DNA of 64,000 bases from Ceriagrion tenellum (lineage: Eukaryota; Arthropoda; Insecta; Odonata; Coenagrionidae): contig OY720642.1 of NCBI GenBank assembly GCA_963169105.1, positions 77,788,716 through 77,852,715 on the forward strand, read 5' to 3'. Positions 57,672-64,000 of the stretch are shown here, one piece after another. The stretch's first letter is position 1. Every line of letters starts with the position of its first letter. Below the pieces are notes generated by a model that worked only from the letters and a program-made list of their open reading frames with translations, did no database searches and was not told the DNA's origin. The position numbers were made by a program, and so were the translations under genes.

Positions 57672-58059
57672 GTATGATATTCCACCAAATCCGACTGAAA
57701 CAACTCTTTTCATTGATTGACGATATTAAAAAAGTACTTGTTGCGGAACAAGGAAAGGAATACCTCTTCTTAGAGCAAGTGATTTTTACATCGGAATATC
57801 CAACCAGATTGATTTACCGATGATCTTTGAGGTGGGGTGATACATAACAGCGGAACGTGTTAACGGGTTAAATTGCGGTGTATTCTCCGCCTTCCGAAAA
57901 CACTAGGCCAAGGCGCAAGGACTGCAATTAACACAAGTCAACGACGCCTGAGAAGATTGAGAGCAATTGGGATTCGAGTGTTACCAATGAATGATGAGGA
58001 TAATTCCTTTCCTAAACATATTTTAAACAAGAGGGCGTAATTTCCCACAGAGTTCAGGG

Positions 58060-58200
58060 AAATATTAAATGCCGGGAGAAATCAGGACTCACGACCTTTT
58101 CATTAGCCGGAAGACATGTGATTTATCGGACGAGTCTATCGTCTCCCGAGTTGGTGTTCAGGCGGAAGCGGTTGGCTTGGTGGGCGGATTTCCTACCCAA
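58060..58200 (-). other. Possible decayed tRNA-like repeat, minus strand
   Basis: The complement reads GGTCGTGAGTCCTGATTTCT then CCCGG, like the T arm GGTCGTGAGTTCGAATCTCA of tRNA-derived repeats. No clear A box. Weak call. Confidence 0.25.
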
Positions 58201-58942
58201 TGGATACCGTTAATGAATGAAAAGAGTATCTACTCGATTCTCTACGACGATTGCTTAGAAAAGGGCAGCTCGCAATCATATCTTATGGAAAACTGCTCAG
58301 TGTATTTCTCGTACTTTATATGCCGCCAAAATGCGTAGTTTTTGACGGCTAATAAAGCACCGCAGGCATGCATAAATGAAAAAGGACTATTGACCTTTAC
58401 GAAAAGGTGATCATATTAATCCTGGTAAAAATCTATACAGCTAAAATGGTATTTTCTAACAGAATATGGACGTCTGGGAACCGCAGGAAATACATTTCGG
58501 TGATTCATAGTAATTTTCTGATCTGCTACTCTAAAACTGTGCTTTCTCCTCATAAATTCTTCATTAAGATAAAGGCACATTTAACATGACCGCTCAAATA
58601 TAGACCTAAAATACATTTAAGGAGTTCCATTGAGTTTTCTAGCTTTCGTGCCGGTTATTAGCATAATTAACACAAAATTCGATCGTCTTTTATCAAACTT
58701 TCTCTTTTACTCTCTTCAGGAAATATATCTACCGCGCGTCCTGCAAATCATAGTTCTTGAAGGAAGGTGCATGATTTTTTCAAAAGATCTTTTCCGGTAA
58801 AACAATCGAATTCACGATTTTGGGATAAACTAGATAAAAATATCTGTGAATACAAGTTGTTAAGTTTACTATGCAAATATCATCAGTAAGTAGTTGTCGA
58901 CGCGAAGATTTAAAAAAAATGTAATATGGTGTGCTCAGCCTC

Positions 58943-58974
58943 TTTATTTATTCAGGTATACCTGAATAAATAAA
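58943..58974. repeat. Perfect 32-bp palindrome
   Basis: TTTATTTATTCAGGTA followed directly by its exact reverse complement, with no spacer. Confidence 0.95.
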
Positions 58975-58979
58975 AATCT

Positions 58980-61900
58980 ATAGATGACTGAAAAATCCGT
59001 TTATAAACTTTGCTTTAAATTGTTACTGAGCGGCTTCGAAAGTGAATTTTAGGTGAAGGTGAAGAATTTTTTTTAGGTACGAATGTAGGCGTTGAAGGAA
59101 TTGTTTCACGTGGCATAATTGCCACACTTTAAGAAAAGAAAGACTAATTAATCCAAGGTCCAAATTTCCCAATCACTTTTAATGTCAATCAGAAGACTAT
59201 ATAAAGAAGTTATGCTCTCATACTTACTATTCATGATTAATGTTGTAAAATACTCTAACTAAAAGTATGTTTCTCCTCTCATTGATGTCAGAGATTTGGG
59301 GTATTTCCGTTCAAGTCCTTCAGAAAAATTCCAAAATCCATCTCATCCCCTATCTGACTCAAAATTTGGTCCGCGATCAAAATTGCACTTCAAATCCTGA
59401 CAAGTTATTTAACTTACTTCTTATTAAGGCAGCCAATTTCGTTTGATATTAATTGCATTCTTCACTCCACACGTTTAACCATGAGTGCTCTAGTTTTATG
59501 TTCCTTTCTCTCAATGAAAAATTCATTAAGGAAGGACATTATGAGAGTAGCAGATATGAAATACTAAAAATCACGGAAAGGTATATTCTGCGGTTCCCTG
59601 CGTTCACATTCTGCCAGAAAATCTCCTTTTAGCTGTAAAACATTTAATTGAATCAAAATGATTGCTTTTCATAAGGGTCAACGCTAAACATCTTTCTATG
59701 ATGTGTGCAAGTCTTATGGTTTCAAATACACTTGACAATGTTCTATAAACTAATCCATTAGGCATTTTTACAAAATCTCGCAAAAAATACACTCGACTTC
59801 AACGTCAATATTCCCTCGTGACCGAGTTGACTCCATTGTTGATGAATTAACGGTTAAACTGGACTGGATAGTTTACTAGGAAGTTAGTAAGACACATTAT
59901 GTGAATGCTGAACGAAATCTCTTCGGCAATAAGTTTAAGTAATAATAAGTTTAAGGAAACAGGCAGTTTCGTCATAAAAAAATGTTTCCTTTGACTCATT
60001 TACCATTGTCATGAAGGAATTCCACTGAGTTAAGCCAGAGATAAAATTTTTCGCTACGTAAAGAGTCACATTTACATTTCTCAACATAATAAGCAGGATA
60101 AACACAAACAATGAGCACCATTTCCGTCATCGCGAAGTGTAAAATAACACTCTCGTGACGCTTCGGGGACAACCCAAAGAAACGGCGGTTTACACGAAAA
60201 AACCTCAAAACTACAAATAAATTAAGACAATAAATGCCTAAGTTCATGGCTAAGTGAAGACTACAGATAAATTCCATCAGCAGGGCACACGCATCAACGT
60301 TTCAAAGTTTCTTTCTTTAAAATTAAATGTGAGGTTCCAAAATATCTCACTGGATACCATAGAATATAACAGGGCACACATTCAACCTGAAGTCAATCTA
60401 ATTGCCAAAACTGTTTATACTGGCAGTTCATAAAAGACTCACTCCAAGTTTGGCAGGTTAAACCCCCGAAATCCATGGCTACGCAAAAGAATGCAATTGA
60501 AGACATTTTTGCAGAAAAAGTGCGAACAATAGACATTCATAGATCTACTCTTGCTCATTTGGAAGTCTGTTATATCCAGTCATCCCCACTGAAACTAAAT
60601 GTTAGCATCTTTTAAATTAAGAGAAGTCAAAGTTAAGCATGTTGTCTAACATTAGTTTTCCCCCTCTTCCAACTTAATCCTTCAATTAGAGGAAGACAGA
60701 AGTAGTTTTTGCCTCAATTGCTGTAAATATGGGGTTGCTGGATGGTAGATACATACTTAATTTTCAAAAGCTTGATTCGAAGAATTTTCAACCGCAGTAC
60801 GCAGTGTCAGTGTAAACCATTTCATTCACTAATTTGATCTGTAAATGAAAATAAATCGATGATGAAGTTGAGAACAATGAAGATTGATCATCCGTTTTGA
60901 TTGAAATATTTCGTCATTCGCTCTCAAGCAAAAAAACATAGGCCACAACTATATAATGTAAAATCGCGAACTGGCAAACTGGCAAAAAATTCAACTCAAT
61001 TCAATTCAACGGTTATGACCATCAAAATCTTAGTCAACGTAGTCCACAAAAATTTTTCTAGCAGATGTTAAGTAAAAAGAAGAGTTTAGCGGTGAAGATA
61101 CATATCTCATTGCTAGAATATCAAAAATCATTAATATTAGTTTTCGTTGAAGAAACGCCAGTTATATAAAACAGGCTAATTAATTTAGTAAATTGGTCGT
61201 GTTTGAAAAAAATAAATTAGGACTAATGTTGAGGAACACGCATTCAAACAATCCTTCTATGCAAAATTCTGTCTCTTAAAAATATAGACATGAATTGTTT
61301 CTAAGCGGCGGCAACGCATCACTACGTCACCAGGAACCCGGCGGAAATCATGACGGAGCGGTATCGCTGCCAAAGAATAAATGACGCTTTTCCAAGTGAA
61401 GTTCGGTTGGTTTTTCGCTCTTTGGTGGAACTCATCGTTTTATTCCCTCTATGTAAGGCAATGAAGTAGTATGATCCCATACCTCCTGTTGGGAAACATG
61501 CAGAGCAGTGAAGCAGTACCGTGTATTGACATCAAACGCCATTGAAATGTTGTTTTGAACCACCTGACTTTTAAAGTTTTCATGCGTTTGGTATAGGCAT
61601 GCATTTATCGACATCTCTTGTATATGCGTATCCCTATTCATTCAATATATACTTGAGTTCGCTAGAAAATTTTCTGTCGCGTAAACTACTCAAATGTGAG
61701 GAGTCAATATAATGTATCTTCCCGGTGAACTGGAAAATTCGTGGCGTCAAATTACTTCCCAAACAATATTTACCTGTATATTTAACATAAAATGTGCATT
61801 TATTTGGGGGAAAACACCAACATAATTAATTTTTCGAGATTTTATGCTTCACCAGTTCATTATGCCCAAGGAAATGCACATAATCTCGAGAGCCTCGCCG

Positions 61901-64000
61901 ACTGAATGCAGGCGAATTATAAGAAAGTGGTGGAATTGCCCAGGTGCGATGGAATAGACACCGCGTAAATGGAAGAGGATAACCCGAGGATTATTCTACC
62001 TTTAATGCATTTGCCTGAGGGCAAATTTTCGAAGTTCTCATTCGAGCAGCACCTCTTTTCCTCATTTTTCATATAAAGCGAGAAAGTTTCTCGCCTTCAC
62101 TCTCAGTCGGGTGAGTGAACTACGCCCGCGAAATCCACACGGAAATCTCATAATGTTCCCCGAGGAGTGAAATGAATTGCACTTGACCTCTAAGAATGGA
62201 GCCGAAATCGATCCATGCGTGGTCAACCGTAAGGGAAGAGAGGGAGATAGGTAGTGAAAGAGAGAGAGAGAGATACGGAGTCAACTTCAGTTTTGGGTCA
62301 ATCGACCGAAGGCGGTTGCGGGTTCGTGGCGCGATGTATACGTCCCGTCGAAAAAGCCCAGTCTGCCGAGACATACGCTCTATCCCATCTTCAGCAGAGT
62401 CGCTAGTTAACGGTAATCCATGATGCCTCTCTTTTTTAGACCCCAGGAAAGGGAAATAATCTCACTTTCTATCTTACGGGGTCGAAGCAACCCGAGTGAA
62501 GGCATACGCCAGATGGATCCCGATCGTTCGAACAGATGAATGAAGTGAAAGGTCAGGAGGAAACCAATAATTAGATTTGATTAAGATTTGAAAGTAAATT
62601 TGGCTATTACATATCGCTCATGGATAATTACGTGCTTTATGCGAGCGACTCCGGTTTATATGGAGCTTGAGCTAATTTAGACATATTTGTTTCCATATTT
62701 ATTTAAAGATAATACTGATTCCGCCGCCATTTCAGCGAATTCATGGTTATTATAGCAATTTAGGACTATTATTCATTTTAGCTACATAGTTTTCTTTTTC
62801 AAGTTTTTACAGTCAGTAAATTACATAGTTTTCTCTTGAAAAATAATGATACTAGCCGCTGCCTATCGCAATAAATGTAACAATGTAGGACTGCATTTCA
62901 GATTTGCATAATTTGACATAGAATTACATTGAATATTATGAAAATTTTAATGTTTTCTTTTCACTTTTATAACTGAAATTTGGAGATGACTCCAACAATG
63001 ACTTTATTTAAAATTTTAGCAATGAAAAATTTTATCTTTAGTTTTATCACCATTTTAAGAAAACTAATTAAAAATATCTATTATAAATATCGGAAAACGG
63101 AAAGGAAATGAAAAGTCTGACAAAGTCAAAAAGTCATGCACCAGGGTGTAACCCATGACATTCACTCTTATTCCCTCCGTTTCGTTCATCCTCCTAATGC
63201 GCATAGGAATTCACCATGCCCTTGTTCGACTTGGAATTGAACAGGGTACAGGATGAACCTGGGAGTGAGTCTCTCATCAGCGCAAGAGAGACCTAATTTT
63301 CACTTAAGTGCAAGAGTAGGCTCTGAAAATTATTTTCTACATCAAGTTTTTCAATGGAAAAGACAACCATGCGAGGACCTCACAGGAAATGTGCGAGTTT
63401 GGAAGAACTGCTGCATCAAATTTAATGCAATTCACAAGGAATAGTTCTGATTAGTTAGGCCCGAGTAAAAGACTGCTTTCAATATCGCACTGTCATTCTA
63501 AAGTGATCAAATGACGAATCGTCCGATTCAATACTCTAGAGCTTAAAAATTAAAAACTGCAAAAATGTCACATTCCTATTGCGTGTTTTTACAATAGAAA
63601 CAGAACTGATCCACAAAGTCATTTCTAGCATATCTGCGCAATTTTTAGGTTACCGTTTACTCATTGGTATTTATTTGAGGGAAAATTGGGGTTCACTAAA
63701 AAAATACATGCGTTATTCGAAACTAAATAGTTAAAATTATTATATATTATTCGTCTCCCGTGTATTTGAAACCTTTTATTAAGCCTTTAGCTCCCTCAGT
63801 AATTGCCCTTTTCACTCTCAGAGAGTTCACGGCTAATTTTATAAAATGTTAATTATCGGTTAGAAACATTAGAAAGTTTGCTTGAACCAATTGAATAAAC
63901 AGTTATTAGATGTTCATAGTTACACGCTGTTTAAGCTTTCAATAGATTCAAAAAGAAAAAGCAATATCAATATTCAAAATACGAAAGTTTAAGCAGAAGA
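58980..64000. other. Right end, no gene recognised
   Basis: If the gene starting at 55458 continues, this is intron. A short (GA)n lies near 62256-62272. A hydrophobic minus-strand frame at 60277-59996 (LAMNLGIYCLNLFVVLRFF) has membrane character but no recognised family. Nothing else is supported. Confidence 0.45.

Overview
The window looks like a piece of an arthropod, most probably insect, nuclear chromosome: AT-rich, intron-split genes with GT-AG borders, and many decayed eukaryotic transposons (CR1/L2-like and other LINEs, Ty3/gypsy, Helitrons, a Tc1-mariner-like relic, tRNA-derived SINEs). No prokaryotic features are present. The species cannot be named from sequence alone.

Left third (1-17.2 kb, minus strand): the 5' part of the midasin (MDN1/REA1) gene, the giant AAA+ ATPase of 60S ribosome maturation. 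Ten coding exons could be traced with consistent phases, from the start codon at 17102 to the donor at 1724. They encode about 530 N-terminal residues up to just past the first AAA module (Walker A in exon 6, Walker B in exon 8). The gene continues beyond base 1. Its two largest introns are transposon traps. Intron 8 holds a CR1/L2-like LINE broken by a Helitron and then fused to a 5'-deleted gypsy remnant with one LTR. Intron 3 holds a nearly readable LINE on the gene's own strand, ending about 40 nt before the exon 4 acceptor, plus an opposite-strand LINE RNase H fragment.

Middle (17.2-54 kb): I found no convincing host gene. It is a field of relics: a second Helitron with a piece of its Rep/helicase protein and an adjoining (TA)n tract, LINE 3' pieces of at least two families, two copies of a tRNA-derived SINE with perfect target-site duplications, a Tc1-mariner-like transposase in about 95-bp inverted repeats, several fold-back elements sharing a CTGANGA-hairpin-GAAA motif, and unclassified repeats.

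Right end (54-64 kb, plus strand): a tandem duplication of about 400 bp, then a GC-rich promoter-like stretch and a probable first coding exon (55458-55617) for a secreted or membrane protein with a clear signal peptide. The exon is followed 39 nt after its splice donor by a 555-bp fold-back element. No later exon of this gene was recognised before the window ends.

Midasin is the only gene recognised with confidence. Most of the remaining interpretable sequence is the history of nested and dispersed repeats.
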